A stretch of 64,000 nt of DNA from Takakia lepidozioides (Eukaryota; Streptophyta; Takakiopsida; Takakiales; Takakiaceae). The translations under genes and the position numbers were made by a program. Positions 1 to 9,649 of the stretch are shown here, one piece after another. The stretch is from positions 29,820,001 to 29,884,000 of the forward strand of contig CM060733.1 of the NCBI GenBank assembly GCA_030704615.1, read 5' to 3'. Each line of letters starts with the position of its first letter. The stretch's first letter is position 1. The notes under the pieces are model-generated. The model ran no database searches. It had not been told where the DNA came from and was given only the letters and a program-made list of their open reading frames with translations.

Positions 1-2
1 CT

Positions 3-314
3 CATGTTTCTATTTCTCAAGCCGGTCCATCCCATGTTGGTCCATCTAGTCTCTCTCTCCCTCATATAATTCCTTCCATCACTACTCCGATCCTAGGAGA
101 TGCTTCTTCTGCTGCGGGACTTCTGCAAGTCAAACCATCGGATGACGATGACCGGCCATTGTCGTTTTATCTGGCCCGACGACGTCCGCATGTGAACCGT
201 GCTCCCTCGACCCTCGCTGGTCCATCTCATGCCCCTTCATTTCATGTCGGCCCCTCTGATATACGTGCGAGTAGCCTCCCGTATACGATAATCAAGGGCA
301 AACAATTTTTTTAA
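3..314 (+). CDS. C-terminal end of an unknown gene, cut by window start
   Basis: An open frame runs from base 3 to a TAA at 312-314 with no interruption (103 codons) and enters from outside the window, so no start is visible. The product is rich in Ser and Pro and repeats a short motif of the type GPSH(V/A)xPS at least three times, with an acidic DDDD patch in the middle. Such low-complexity tails occur in many plant and transposon proteins, and I do not recognise the family. The frame could also be a chance open frame. An A/T-rich, non-coding stretch follows immediately. Confidence 0.35.
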   Translation, partial: HVSISQAGPSHVGPSSLSLPHIIPSITTPILGDASSAAGLLQVKPSDDDDRPLSFYLARRRPHVNRAPSTLAGPSHAPSFHVGPSDIRASSLPYTIIKGKQFF

Positions 315-359
315 TTAATTTATTAGATTTTATTCGATTTTAAATGAATAAACTTGATA

Positions 360-550
360 TAATATAAAAACATACATATACATATTTGAGGGTATTTTTT
401 AATTATTGAAAAGGAAAATATACATACATAAGGGGGTACTTTTTAAAAATTACAAATTTCTATATATTTACAAGAGGGGGTTTTATAATCTTCAAAATGT
501 ATGTACAGAGGGGGTATAAATGATCCAAGGACCCGTATACAGGGGGTTTT
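360..550. repeat. A/T-rich stretch with five AGGGGGT motifs
   Basis: A G-run of the form AGGG(GG)T followed by T-rich sequence recurs near 386, 430, 472, 507 and 542, spaced about 34-43 bp. This looks like a decayed short tandem repeat. No gene is seen between 315 and 660. Confidence 0.4.
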
Positions 551-582
551 TTATTAGGCAGCGAACGCACGTGATACGGACA

Positions 583-596
583 TTTTATAAATAGTG
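583..596 (+). promoter_or_regulatory. TATA-box-like sequence
   Basis: TTTATAAATAGTG lies about 70 bp upstream of the ATG at 667. It would suit a plant promoter or an LTR, but nothing downstream confirms transcription. Confidence 0.25.
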
Positions 597-666
597 CACT
601 CCCAAGGGGATTGCATCTTTCGTCACAAGAACGATTTGAAAACCTTGTAAATTCACTCATCTTGCC

Positions 667-951
667 ATGATGAGGAACGATTGGTTGTCATTTACAAGCA
701 ATTTACAGCAATGTGAAACTAGTGCAGACCGTACAATCAAGAATTCGGACAACGATCATGAACTACCACGCTCTCACCCATTCGGAGCAGAAGAAGCTAT
801 GCATCCAGAAATGTCGTGTGGACTTCTCAGTCGTTATAGGCCCAATGCCTCTGACCCAGGAGGTTTGAGCGCTCGGCTGCCATGTCATTTGCGTCATGTA
901 CACTGTCACTCTTCAAGATTCGTGGGTGTGGTGCTTGATTATCCCATATGA
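667..951 (+). CDS. Possible short coding remnant, unidentified
   Basis: A 94-codon ATG frame follows a TATA-like motif. In an overlapping frame, an ATG at 758 opens 36 codons ending at 866-868 with protein-like composition (contains HALTHSEQKKLCIQKC). The two frames cannot both be right. Neither resembles a family I know, and chance open frames of this length are common. Treat as uncertain. Confidence 0.15.
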   Translation: MMRNDWLSFTSNLQQCETSADRTIKNSDNDHELPRSHPFGAEEAMHPEMSCGLLSRYRPNASDPGGLSARLPCHLRHVHCHSSRFVGVVLDYPI

Positions 952-1056
952 TGGACCCAGGTGCCATGGCCAAGTAACAAACCATTGAAACATGATGGTA
1001 CAAGACAAACACAATTGAAAACAACATTTATTCAAACATGATGTACAGTCAGAGGT

Positions 1057-1884
1057 CTACAAGTTTCTATCCATCCTCCAACAATTTTTGGGCTCAGGCC
1101 AATTGAATAGCCTCGTCATGAAACGCTTCACAACATTTTCTAGTTTGTACCGCAACTCTACTGTGTTTACACACAAGTTTTCCAGAGACGAAGCAAAACA
1201 GGTTCCAGTAGACATATCGTTAAACAGGCTTGCATCGAACGTGTTACCCCCATTTATTGCATCTGATGGCACGGTTAGAGGGGGCCTACGAGGTGTGTCA
1301 TCTGACTGGTTGTTGGCTATATTATGAACAATTGCAATTTCAAGTGCAATCCACCATCTATATGCGAGAGTCTTTATCATCTTGTCTCTGCTCTCGAAAA
1401 TGTACAACGTGGTTTTTGGGTCATCCGTCGTGGAGACCATCCCCCAATCGCATACCTCGATGTACATATCTTCAGACCCTTGTGGAAAATGCACCAAGAT
1501 GTTGTCAGGGGACATGTCGTTATGCAAGAGGAAGTTGTTGTACCTGTGCGTTTGTGGATATGTATCTCAAGTTCAATGCCGCATCCGCGGACGAGGACCT
1601 TGCCTTCCATGGGAGTGGTTTCGTATGGCGTGGGCCTTTGCCATGTTAGACCACCAATCCACAAGCACAAACAACTCCTCCTCCGAAGTTGGCATACGAG
1701 CTTCAGCTAATGGTGTTCTCGTAACAAACTTGTCCATGGTTTGCCTCAGATTCCATATGGCATTATGGGCCCGATCTCTCCATCCATTTTGAGAACTGGA
1801 ACTTCGTCCTATCCTCCTCCCATTCATCCCTGGCCAAAGCCTCCTTCATTCTCATCTCCATATTGTGCTGGAATCTAAGGAACC
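1057..1884 (-). pseudogene. Protein-kinase-like gene, 3' part (split by Gypsy-1)
   Basis: On the minus strand, one frame from about 1827 to 1057 contains kinase C-lobe landmarks in order. These are a catalytic loop HNDMSPDNIL (HxD and the Asn four residues on), VCDWGM in the DFG position, and RWWIALE resembling the APE region. About 15 codons before the loop, two TGA stops sit close together near 1570-1576. Both would be CGA (Arg) before a C-to-T change. The upstream coding portion is at 7203-7430, on the far side of the Gypsy-1 insertion. The frame entering from there ends in a TAA near 1767, so at least one indel (or an intron) is also needed. Product family unknown beyond kinase-like; non-functional in this copy. 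Confidence 0.5.
1880..1884. repeat. Target-site duplication GAACC (left of Gypsy-1)
   Basis: GAACC directly precedes the left LTR and recurs directly after the right LTR at 7203-7207. Five bases is the usual duplication size for Ty3/gypsy integrases. Confidence 0.85.
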
Positions 1885-2513
1885 TGTCAAGGACGAGAAC
1901 ATGACTGAACACAAACAAGAGATTAGACTAGAGGTACAAGACAAGACAAGAAGTCAAGGTCGGCGTGGCCGAATGCATGGTAGGTGAACATGAATCAAGA
2001 TGATCTTTATAACAATGGACAAGAGTACAAAATATTGGAACTCGACTCGGATACTGAAATGCTGGAAACTGGACCGGAATACCAGATACTGGAAACTGGA
2101 CTGGAGTACTAGACTTGGAACAAGAGTAGCTTGAACTTCTGTTGGCGAGACTGAAGAGTGTCCAGTCTCGCCTCCTATATATACTGGCTACTAAGAAGCT
2201 TCCCCAAGAAGCTACCCCTTGGAGGTTTCTTGCTGGAGAAGTTTCCAAGATTAAACAAAAGTTTCTTGATGGAGAAGTTTCCTTAAGCAAATGAGGTATC
2301 TTGATGGAGAAGTTTCTTCCAAATGAAGCTTCCTGAGTAGTTTTCCAAGTTATTATTGGTAATTTGGTAAACTACCGGTAACTTAATAAGTGATGATAAA
2401 TCATGATAGATCATGGTAAATCACGGTAAGTCATGGTAACTTTCGATAACATGATAACTTAATAACTTCTGGTATTTACTCCTGGTAAGTTCATCTGGGC
2501 TATGTCCATGACA
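1885..2513 (-). repeat. Gypsy-1 3' LTR
   Basis: Starts TGTCAAGG and ends CATGACA, giving the terminal inverted repeat TGTCA/TGACA. It matches 6605-7202 along its length, with small indels. On the minus strand it carries TATATATA (2176-2183). Confidence 0.92.
2144..2183 (-). promoter_or_regulatory. Gypsy-1 LTR core promoter and start-site hairpin (3' LTR copy)
   Basis: TATATATA at 2176-2183 (minus) is followed by a perfect 10-bp inverted repeat GGCGAGACTG/CAGTCTCGCC (2144-2172, 9-nt loop). The A that begins AGTCTCGCCAA lies 31 nt after the first T of the TATA box, a normal plant TATA-to-start distance. The same layout is kept in the other LTR at 6869-6908. Confidence 0.55.
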
Positions 2514-2530
2514 TCACCCCCTCCTCTAGC
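2514..2530 (-). other. Gypsy-1 polypurine tract
   Basis: On the minus strand AGAGGAGGGGGTGA directly precedes the LTR start TGTCA. This is the expected plus-strand primer position for reverse transcription. Confidence 0.75.
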
Positions 2531-3173
2531 GCCGAGTTCTTCGAGGAGCGATAAAATCTTGAACTTGCTTAGAGTTGGAGAAAATCCAAAATCCGACGAA
2601 TGGTACTTGCCAAGTATTCGGCTCTTCGTTCTCGACTCAAATGATTTATAGGTCCCTGTAACCATCGATAGTGTCCAATACCTTGAACTGGGGACCACGC
2701 AATAATTTGAGCATTCTGATTTTCGAAGCTGCCTTCAAACATAATTTCGTTGCCCTCTGGGTCCGAAGCCTCAATCTCCAACAAAATTATCAGACTTCAA
2801 GAAGGCTCCACTTGCCGTCATACGGGGTCCAGACGATGAAGTACGCGTCGCATTGGTGGCCCATCGTCTCGAGAGCGTCGGCGTGATGTTGAAGGTCGTG
2901 AGAGTCAGAACGGCTGATATGGTAGTTGGATAAGCGACAACTCCAATGTATCTGGTTCTTGTGACTCCATGCTGCCAATACAAGATGCAAAAGTGCTGGA
3001 AGTGTAGCTATATATACTGATGTGTGGTGTTCCTCCCTCCTTAGCGTGTATCAGGTACATTGAATGTGGAGTCTTCTCCTTGAAGTTAGCTTGGCTGACA
3101 TCATCGTTGTGACGTCTCATTGACATGTAGCTCGGGCTTAGCTGGATATCGTTGATGAAACTCTTGGACTTTG

Positions 3174-3610
3174 TCAGAGGCATTGACGAGGATGGATGAA
3201 GGTTCCCACGTTCGTTCGCTGATGTCGTAGCCTTTCCAAGAGTCTTACAGTTTCCTCGCCGGTAACCGTCTTATAACAGGGAATGAAATGTGTCATCTTC
3301 GTAAAACGATCTACAATAACAATGATTGAATCGGTGGTCTTAGAAATTGGAAGGTCCGTAATAAAGTCCATAGATACATGACCATGGACCCTTGGGAATG
3401 GGTAATGGTTGAAGAAGGCCGTAAGGTCGATGTCGTGGTCCCTTCGCTCTACACGTGTCGCAAGATTTTATAAATTCTTTCACGAGTTTCCACATCTGCG
3501 GCCACCAATAATCCCTGGATATCAACTCCAATGTTTTGTTGAAACCGAAATGTCCTGCAGCCGGAAGATCATGACATGTTTGAAGAATTCGAAGTCATGT
3601 AGGTCCTAGA
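3174..3610 (-). pseudogene. Gypsy-1 integrase fragments
   Basis: Minus-strand frames 3531-3340 and 3371-3174 overlap in different phases. The first has the end of the zinc-binding H2C2 region (RDYWWPQMWKLVKEF, then CDTC). The second begins the catalytic core with MDFITDLP and VDRFTKMTHFIPC, characteristic of Ty3/gypsy integrases. At least one frameshift separates them, and the third catalytic acidic residue was not found in frame. Integrase would join the cDNA to host DNA in the nucleus; this copy is inactive. The 2531-3173 stretch toward the LTR has only unrecognised short frames. Confidence 0.75.
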
Positions 3611-3841
3611 GGTACATACAGAAGTCCTTTGAAGTAAAGTAAGTCATCTTTGAATTCGAAGTCGTTTGTAACATGTGGGTTGTCTTGAGGTTGATTTAGT
3701 TGACTTCGTAGTGTCGTAGCAAAATGGTCGCTCTTCAGTGCTTCCTGAATCTCTTTTATGATCTCTGCATCGTCATAGGTGGACATGGATAGCATATTCA
3801 ATTGGAGATTTGCTGGTTTCAGGATGATGGATTTTTGTTGG

Positions 3842-4565
3842 TCAAAAGCTCCATCCCCTTCTTTTGGCGCAAGATATAAGAGAGAGCATCTGGTTTCCTT
3901 GAAGATGTCCGGGACGGTAGGTAATAACAAAATCAAACCTTGCGAGTGACATACTCCATCTCGCTTGACGTCGATTCAAAACACAAGCATTCATAAAATA
4001 TTCGAGATTTTTGTGATCGGTATAGACAGTGACATGATGTTTAGCTCCCTCCAATAGATATCGCCACTCCTCAAAAGCATCGATAATCGCTAGAGTTCTT
4101 TGTCATGGATTTCATAATTGATCTCCGCAGCGGAAAATTTGCGAGAACGAAAACCAACAGGGTGGAGTCAGCCATCTGTACCGTATTGAGAGAGTACCGC
4201 GCCAAGCGCAAAGTCCGATGCATCTGCTTCTAAGAAGAATGGTTAGATGGGTCTGCATGTACCAGTATGGGAGCCGTTGTAAATGTCTGCTTCAGCCTTT
4301 CAAATGCCTGGTCAGCCTTCTCGTCCCATACAAATTTGTCCTTCCATGTGAGTCGTGTCAATGGTGCAGCAATTTTGGAGTAGTCATTGATGAAGATTCT
4401 ATAGAAATTTGCAAAGCCCAGAAAACATTGTACATCTCGGACCGAAGTTGGTTTAATCCACTCGATGATGGTTTGTATTTTCTTCTGATCCATAAAGACG
4501 CATTTGTCGGAAATAATATAGCCCAGAAATTCGACCTCAGATTGATGGAAAAGACATTTCTCCAA
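3842..4565 (-). pseudogene. Gypsy-1 RT thumb/connection and RNase H
   Basis: Minus frame 4565-4230 contains the gypsy signature around EFLGYIIS and FLGFANFYRIFINDYSKIA, followed by the RNase H lead-in DEKADQAFERLKQ. Frame 4054-3842 resumes with [13 protein letters not shown] and [14 protein letters not shown], typical of the RNase H C-terminal half. A frame break of about 180 bp with stops separates them. The RNase H would degrade template RNA during cDNA synthesis. Confidence 0.8.
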
Positions 4566-4589
4566 CTTGGCATATAGTCATTTTTCTCT

Positions 4590-5084
4590 TAATTTATCAA
4601 GGACAAGGCATACATGGCGGCCATGTTCTTCTTCATTTTGTGAAAATATCAAAATGTCGTCCAAATAGATGACTACAAAGTCATCTAAAAATTCTCAAAA
4701 GATGTCATTCATCATATGTTGGAAAATTGCTGGAGCATTTGTAAGACCAAAAGGCATAACACTGTATTCAAAATGTCCATAACTTATTCGAAAAGTTGTT
4801 TTCCATTCGTCTCATTCTTTTATCCGTAAAAGGTTATAAGCTCCTCGCAAGTCGATTTTGGTAAAAATCTTCGCTCTTCCCAGCTGGTCGAAAAGCCCAG
4901 AAATCAGCGGCAACGGATAACGATTCTTGATTGTGACTTTGTTGAGACCGCGATAGTCGACACACATGCGTAATGATCTGTCCTTCTTTTTCACAAACAA
5001 GATAGGCGCCCCCGCAGGAAATTTTGAATGTCGGATGAAGTGCTTCGACAAATTTTCATCAATGTATTCACGTAATGCAACCAA
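4590..5084 (-). pseudogene. Gypsy-1 reverse transcriptase
   Basis: The minus frame from 5084 has [27 protein letters not shown] and [11 protein letters not shown], standard Ty3/gypsy RT motifs. Beyond a break near 4810, the catalytic box YLDDILIF reads from about 4667 down, so the YxDD core is still present. Frameshifts and stops between these blocks inactivate it. Confidence 0.85.
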
Positions 5085-5154
5085 CTCCGTCTGGGATAAG
5101 TTATAGATTGGGCCGAATGGTAGTTGGGCTCATTCTTGTAACTCAATTGCACAG

Positions 5155-5851
5155 TCATAAGGTCGATGTTTTGGCAATATGTCTGCATTTTTCTTCTCGA
5201 AGACATCTTTGAAATCTTGATATTGAGCGGGTAATGTTGAAGTACATTTGTCTGTTGTCTTTGATCGGAGTCGCATAAAGTGCAAATGTCGCCTTCTTTT
5301 TGGTAGCTCTCATGAAAGCTCTAGCTCCAAGGAATAGGGGTTGAGTACCTTTGATATTTCTACATTTTTGTCTTGCAAAAATTTTTCGCGATCGCCAGTC
5401 GATGTTGGGATTGTGAAGTACGAACCAGGGAAGTCCAAGGATCACAGGATTCGTTGGAGACTGGATGACATTGAAAACAATATGTGATGCTTGATCTTTA
5501 AGCTTCACTTCAAGTGGTCGAGTTTCATGGTCCACATTTCTTGATGCTAATGGTCGTCCATCGATAACTTCAACGGGGACCGAGAATTTCTTCTTTACGA
5601 GCGTTAAATTGTTTTGCTTTGCAAAGTTTTTTGTCCATAAAACAAGCTGAAGCTCCTGAGTCCAAAAGTGCTTCTACAGTGATATCTCGATTTTGCACTC
5701 TGATTTTTACCGGAACTGTGAAGCAAGGTGCAAGGTCTGGAGGTAGAAAAAGTCTGATGGATCGTTGTGTTTGGTGTCGTAGTAGCAGTGGCATGATGCG
5801 TCGTAGACGCATCATGTTGACGTCTTTCGAACAAACGATTATCGCATGCAA
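5155..5851 (-). pseudogene. Gypsy-1 aspartic protease region
   Basis: The minus frame 5851-5570 carries the retropepsin active-site motif LLDSGASACFMD (catalytic Asp near 5660). The next frame, 5535-5155, contains ILGLPWFVLHNPNIDWRS, the ILG-LPW flap and C-terminal signature of gypsy proteases. A frameshift or stop lies between. The protease would process the Gag-Pol polyprotein. Confidence 0.75.
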
Positions 5852-5987
5852 TGACTTAGGTGATGAATTTGTTCAGTGTGCTCACGTTTGACATTGTCAG
5901 CAACAAATCTTTTACATCATCTTTTAGTCCACATCGAAACTGACTAATGAGGCTCTTCTCATTCCAGTCGAGGTCGCATGCAAGTTG

Positions 5988-6311
5988 TCAAAATTCGGCA
6001 GCATAAACGGAAGCAGGACGTGCTCCTTGTCGAAGATTTTGCATCTTTATTTCTGCAACTTTCTCTCTATCATTTTCTCCAAACGTTGCAGTGAACTCGG
6101 ACATGAATGTTTCAAAATTGTATAATAAATGCGAATTTTTTTCTAATAGCGGTGCAAACCAAGATAGGGCAGTGCCTGACAGAAGGGTGCCCACGAATCC
6201 TACTTGAATACCTTCATCGGGATAACGTTGTGGATGTAGTCGTAGGAACAGTCGTACTTGTTGAACAAAACCGCAAAATCTTGATCTCGTCCCATCAAAT
6301 TTCTTGGGCAT
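5988..6311 (-). pseudogene. Gypsy-1 gag (capsid) fragment
   Basis: A 107-codon minus frame resembles retrotransposon Gag: FDGTRSRFCGFVQQVRLFL, SGTALSWFAPLLE and FMSEFTATFGE match the usual spacing of these gypsy capsid motifs. The frame ends before any zinc knuckle. Further short frames upstream (6200-6400) are in other phases, so the start is not determined. Confidence 0.75.
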
Positions 6312-6591
6312 GCTAATCTTTGGTTCTCTCGTAATCTATTGAAGAGGAACCGTTGCAGTAGGAGCTGTTGCAGTAGGGACTCGTATGGTTGAAGATCCAT
6401 TGTTCGACTCCTTTAACTGTGAAATTTGTTGTTGCAAATTGTGGAGAGCGTTGCCAAGATCTTAAGACTGATCAGCTTGCAATTGGGCGGTAGATGTACG
6501 AAGTTCTTGCATCTGGAGCTGAAGACTCTGCAATGTGATGACCATTTCCGCAAATGTGCCTTCCATCTTAACTAACTAAAGAATAAACTTT

Positions 6592-6602
6592 AGTCTCGCC
6601 AA
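6592..6602 (-). other. Gypsy-1 primer-binding site, self-complementary
   Basis: On the minus strand the 5' LTR ends at 6605, followed by two bases (GT) and then TTGGCGAGACT. This does not look like an initiator-tRNA site. It is exactly complementary over 11 nt to AGTCTCGCCAA inside the LTR (6877 down to 6867). That LTR segment starts 31 nt after the TATA box, so it would form the first bases of the transcript. This is the arrangement of self-priming Tf1-type elements. Confidence 0.55.
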
Positions 6603-6604
6603 AC

Positions 6605-7202
6605 TATCAAGGACGAGAACATGACTGAACACAAACAAGAGATCGGACTAGATGTACAAGACTAGACAAGAAATCAAGGTCGGCGTGGCCGAATGCATGG
6701 TAGGTGAACATGAATCAAGATGATCTTTATAACAATGGACAAGAGTACAAAATACTGGAACTCGACTCGGATACTGAAATGCTGGAAACTGGACTGGAAT
6801 ACCAGATATTGGAAACTGGACTGGACTGGAGTACTGGACTTAGAACAAGAGTAGTTTGAACTTGTGTTGGCGAGACTGAAGAGTGTCCAGTCTCGCCTCC
6901 TATATATACTGGCTACTAAGAAGCTTCCCCAAGAAGTTTCCCCAAGAAGCTTCCCCTTGGAGGTTTCTTGCTGGAGAAGTTTCCAAGATTAAACAAAGGT
7001 TTCTTGATAGAGAAGTTTCCTTGAACAAATGAGGTATCTTGATGGAGAAGTTTCCTCCAAATGAAGCTTCATAAGTAAGTAATAATAAATCATAGTAGAT
7101 CATAATAAATCACGGTAAGTCATGATAACTTTCGGTAACATGGTAACTTGGTAACTTCTGGTATTTACTCCTAGTAAGTTCCTCTGGGCTATGTCCGTGA
7201 CA
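6605..7202 (-). repeat. Gypsy-1 5' LTR
   Basis: Direct repeat of 1885-2513, ending TGACA at 7202. Its inner end reads TATCA instead of TGTCA. TATATATA at 6901-6908 and the start-site hairpin at 6869-6897 are conserved with the other LTR. Confidence 0.92.
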
Positions 7203-7207
7203 GAACC
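7203..7207. repeat. Target-site duplication GAACC (right of Gypsy-1)
   Basis: Identical to 1880-1884, directly abutting the LTR. Confidence 0.85.
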
Positions 7208-7430
7208 CCTCATTCCCATGTCGGACATACAAAAGATTCAAACGCATTATGTCATTGTCCTTCAAATAATCCAGCACTACTTGCTTCACCACCTTCGCAG
7301 CCTCTACGCTTGGATAGTTTTTTTTGTTGACCTGACTATCCCGTTCATGTGCATGTTTACGCTTCCTACCTTTACGCCCACTTCTCGATGAACCCCCTGA
7401 CATTGCGTTCGAAGCAATGTTTCCGGACAT
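7203..7430 (-). pseudogene. Kinase-like gene, 5' part with start codon
   Basis: ATG at 7430 (minus) opens a frame with a Ser/Gly-rich start, a basic nuclear-localisation-like patch (SGRKGRKRKHAHERDS) and an acidic/hydrophobic helix-like stretch (VVKQVVLDYLKDNDI). It runs into the Gypsy-1 target site at 7203. If the element and one GAACC copy are removed, the frame continues without a break into 1879-1770 for about 36 codons before a TAA. The host gene therefore predates the insertion. The C-terminal kinase-like part lies further down at 1827-1057. No family is recognised for this N-terminal region. Confidence 0.45.
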
Positions 7431-7559
7431 GATGAAAATACTCTACGGAATAGACCCAGACTATTGATAATCTTATATACTAGCGGACCAATTTCCTCAC
7501 CATCTATTGGTATAGTACCCAAAGCAAACTGCCCATTCGCGCCTTGCCACGTGTCCAGG

Positions 7560-7798
7560 TAGCGGTCGCACCTATGGGTGGTCGCAACTAATAACAAAAC
7601 AAAAAAACTGCTGCAACCACCCCCTACTGGTGGTCGCACTTTTCTAAAAACAAAAAGAAAATGTGCGATCCCCCCTAAGCGGTCGCACCTAATAACAAAA
7701 AAAAAAATTCTTCAACCACCACCGGCTGGTGGTCGCACCTATTTAAAAAAAACAATTGTGCGACCACCATTAGCAGTGGTCGCAACTGTTAAAAAACA
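7560..7798. repeat. Hairpin array, left part (5 modules)
   Basis: About five modules of TGCGACCACC, a 5-8 nt loop and GGTGGTCGCA, separated by A/T-rich spacers, with a period around 50-60 bp. Each module is a near-perfect 10-bp stem-loop. The array stops at the Gypsy-2 boundary and resumes at 19007. Open frames across it are by-products of the repeat. Confidence 0.85.
7795..7798. repeat. Target-site duplication AACA (left of Gypsy-2)
   Basis: AACA precedes the insert and recurs at 19007-19010. It could be 5 bp (AAACA) if one terminal A is shared with the element. Confidence 0.5.
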
Positions 7799-8126
7799 TG
7801 TCAAATTAATTTACCACTAGTATGAAACTAGCTAGGAAATAGCTAGCTTTTACATATTAATATTTGGGATTGGCCCAAGTGTCAATCCAGGGGTCAAGGC
7901 AGATTTAGGCCCTGGAGTGGTTATCTTCACGGCAAGCGCGGGAGGCTCATCTTTCTCGAGTTGAGCCTCACCGCGCCTAGCTATGGCGCCGTAATGTGGA
8001 TTTCCCATGGCGTGGGGTGCACTTGGCTTGACTTGTATTTGAGTGATGAGGTTATATATGCATGAGTTTATGCTTCAGCTTTGTGAGCTCGCATGAGCTT
8101 GTGCTTGTATTCTTCTTCTTTATCAC
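7799..8126 (+). repeat. Gypsy-2 5' LTR, 3' two-thirds only
   Basis: Matches 18502-18828 with about ten differences. It begins TGTCAAATT, contains TATATAT at 8053-8059 and ends TTTATCA. The first 179 bp of the LTR are absent here. Confidence 0.9.
8053..8059 (+). promoter_or_regulatory. Gypsy-2 LTR TATA box
   Basis: TATATAT in the LTR predicts a transcript start near 8084. The same box is in the 3' LTR near 18755. Confidence 0.5.
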
Positions 8127-8141
8127 TCGAGAAAGATAAGC

Positions 8142-8168
8142 TCGTATCTGTGAGTGCCAGATACGAGT
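8142..8168 (+). other. Perfect hairpin just after the Gypsy-2 5' LTR
   Basis: CTCGTATCTG and CAGATACGAG form a 10-bp perfect stem with a 7-nt loop, 15 nt after the LTR end. No tRNA-iMet primer site is recognisable here, so the hairpin may take part in priming or packaging. That is inference. Confidence 0.4.
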
Positions 8169-8809
8169 TAGTTGTAGCACTTGTGGTTTTTGCTTGAGAA
8201 TGAGAGAAACCAAGTTGTTATGCAAGGAGCACCGTGGAGCTCTTGGTTGTTAGAAGCGGAGGCGATGTGGGTTACGAGGTGGTAGACCTTGGCATTCGAT
8301 CTTCAGCTTCAGAGATGAAAGCACCATGCTGCAGGTAATTCCAGAGCACCTTGATGGTTTCAGATTGTGTACATGCATGAGCAAGCACGATTGGGAAGAG
8401 GACCAGTCAAGAGCAGGTTATAGTGGCTTTGGTGGCAAAGCTGAGAACTGGACTTGGGAATGCGAGCTTTCATTGTGTGAAGGATTGCAAGACCAACGAA
8501 AGGGCTGATTTGGCTTGGGGCAAATCAGTGCACTTTGTGGAGTATGGTGAGATTGGGTTTCAATCTCGAGCTTCAGCATTGAGAGGGCTCTTGTCATGGC
8601 AAGAGCAGGGCTGGAACAGGAGCTAAGAGGTGCGGCAAGGCCATGGAATGTGCACCTAGGGTTTCAGAGCTTGGAAGAAGAGCTCTTGCACCACAAGAGA
8701 AGTGTCTTGTGGCTGGAAATGTAAGCCTTAGGGTTTCAGGAGCTTGGCAAAGGCTGTGGAGTGCTTAGTCTTGTCTTAGAGAGCATCAAGGAGCCAAGGA
8801 GCCAAGATA

Positions 8810-9205
8810 GGGGGCTGATATCTCTTGTGTGAAGAGGTTGCATGTGTGGAGCATGTATTCAGCTCATTGAAGCTTCCATCTTCAAGCTTGGAGGGCAAGC
8901 AAGGAAGAGGGAAGGGCTGACTTCCCTTATGTGAGGGCAATGCATGTGTGGAGCATGCTATCAGCCTGGTGAAGGCTTGCACTTTCAGGTGTGTGAGTGC
9001 AAGAAAGGAAGGAAGGGGCTGGTTTCCCTGTAGGGCATGTGGAGCATGCTTTCAGCCTGCTGAAGCTTGTATTTTCAGGTTTGTGGGTGCAAGAAATGAA
9101 GCAAAGGAGCTGATTCTCTTATGGTGAGAGTGGGGCATGTGTGGAGCATGCCTTCAGCCCATTGAGGCTCTTGTTTCAAGCTTTAGAGAGCTAGAACGGA
9201 AGGTC
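8810..9205 (+). repeat. Four tandem ~100-bp repeats in the Gypsy-2 leader
   Basis: Units beginning near 8811, 8913, 9015 and 9107 share the frame GGGCTGRTTTCYCTT, ATGTGTGGAGCATG, TTCAGCC and a GAAGCTT-like end. The whole 8169-11100 stretch lacks a recognised protein and looks like a long untranslated leader. Confidence 0.65.
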
Positions 9206-9649
9206 TAGGGCTGGTTTCCACTTGGAGTGAAAGAAAGCACTTGTAGGGCCTATGTGAGTTGGGGTTTCAACTTCAAGCTTGAAGGGAGCGCAACTCTTGA
9301 AGCAGGTGTAGGGGCTGGAATAGGCTCTAAGACAGATGCTATGGCCAAGGAAGTGCTTGAATGAGTGCTCACAAGGGCTGGGAACCAGCAGGGCTTGGTT
9401 GTTTGCCATTGAGTTTAGTGGCGTGTTTGGGGAGGCTAAGTGAGAAAGAAGGCTTGGTTTGTGGCAACCACCTCATGGCTTAGGGCTACTATGGTGGTGT
9501 GTGGGAGCCGAAAGAGCAAGAATACCTTGCTGATTTCCTCACAGCCGCCATAGCTCGGTGGAAAGAAGCCTAGAGTCCAAGAGACACAAACCCTAGCTTG
9601 GCGTGGCTAAACCCTTGGAGAAATGGCTAAACTGCTAGAGCGGCCATGG

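Larger units (their letters stand above)
1885..7202 (-). mobile_element. Gypsy-1: Ty3/gypsy LTR retrotransposon, decayed, minus strand
   Basis: Two direct LTRs (1885-2513 and 6605-7202) flank an internal region. Read on the minus strand, that region gives gag, aspartic protease, reverse transcriptase, RNase H and integrase in the Ty3/gypsy order. A purine-rich tract abuts the 3' LTR and a self-complementary primer-binding site abuts the 5' LTR. A perfect 5-bp target duplication shows integrase-mediated insertion. All open frames are broken by stops and frameshifts, so it cannot move by itself. The insertion splits a kinase-like gene on the same strand. A LTR mutation changed TGTCA to TATCA at 6605. 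Confidence 0.93.

Noticed and set aside
2569-2784. Chromodomain at the Gypsy-1 integrase end
   Set aside because: The frame has Trp and Tyr residues in a loosely similar order but no convincing chromodomain pattern.
7304-7639. 111-codon minus frame starting in the hairpin array
   Set aside because: It overlaps the better-supported 7203-7430 frame in another phase and begins inside repeat DNA.
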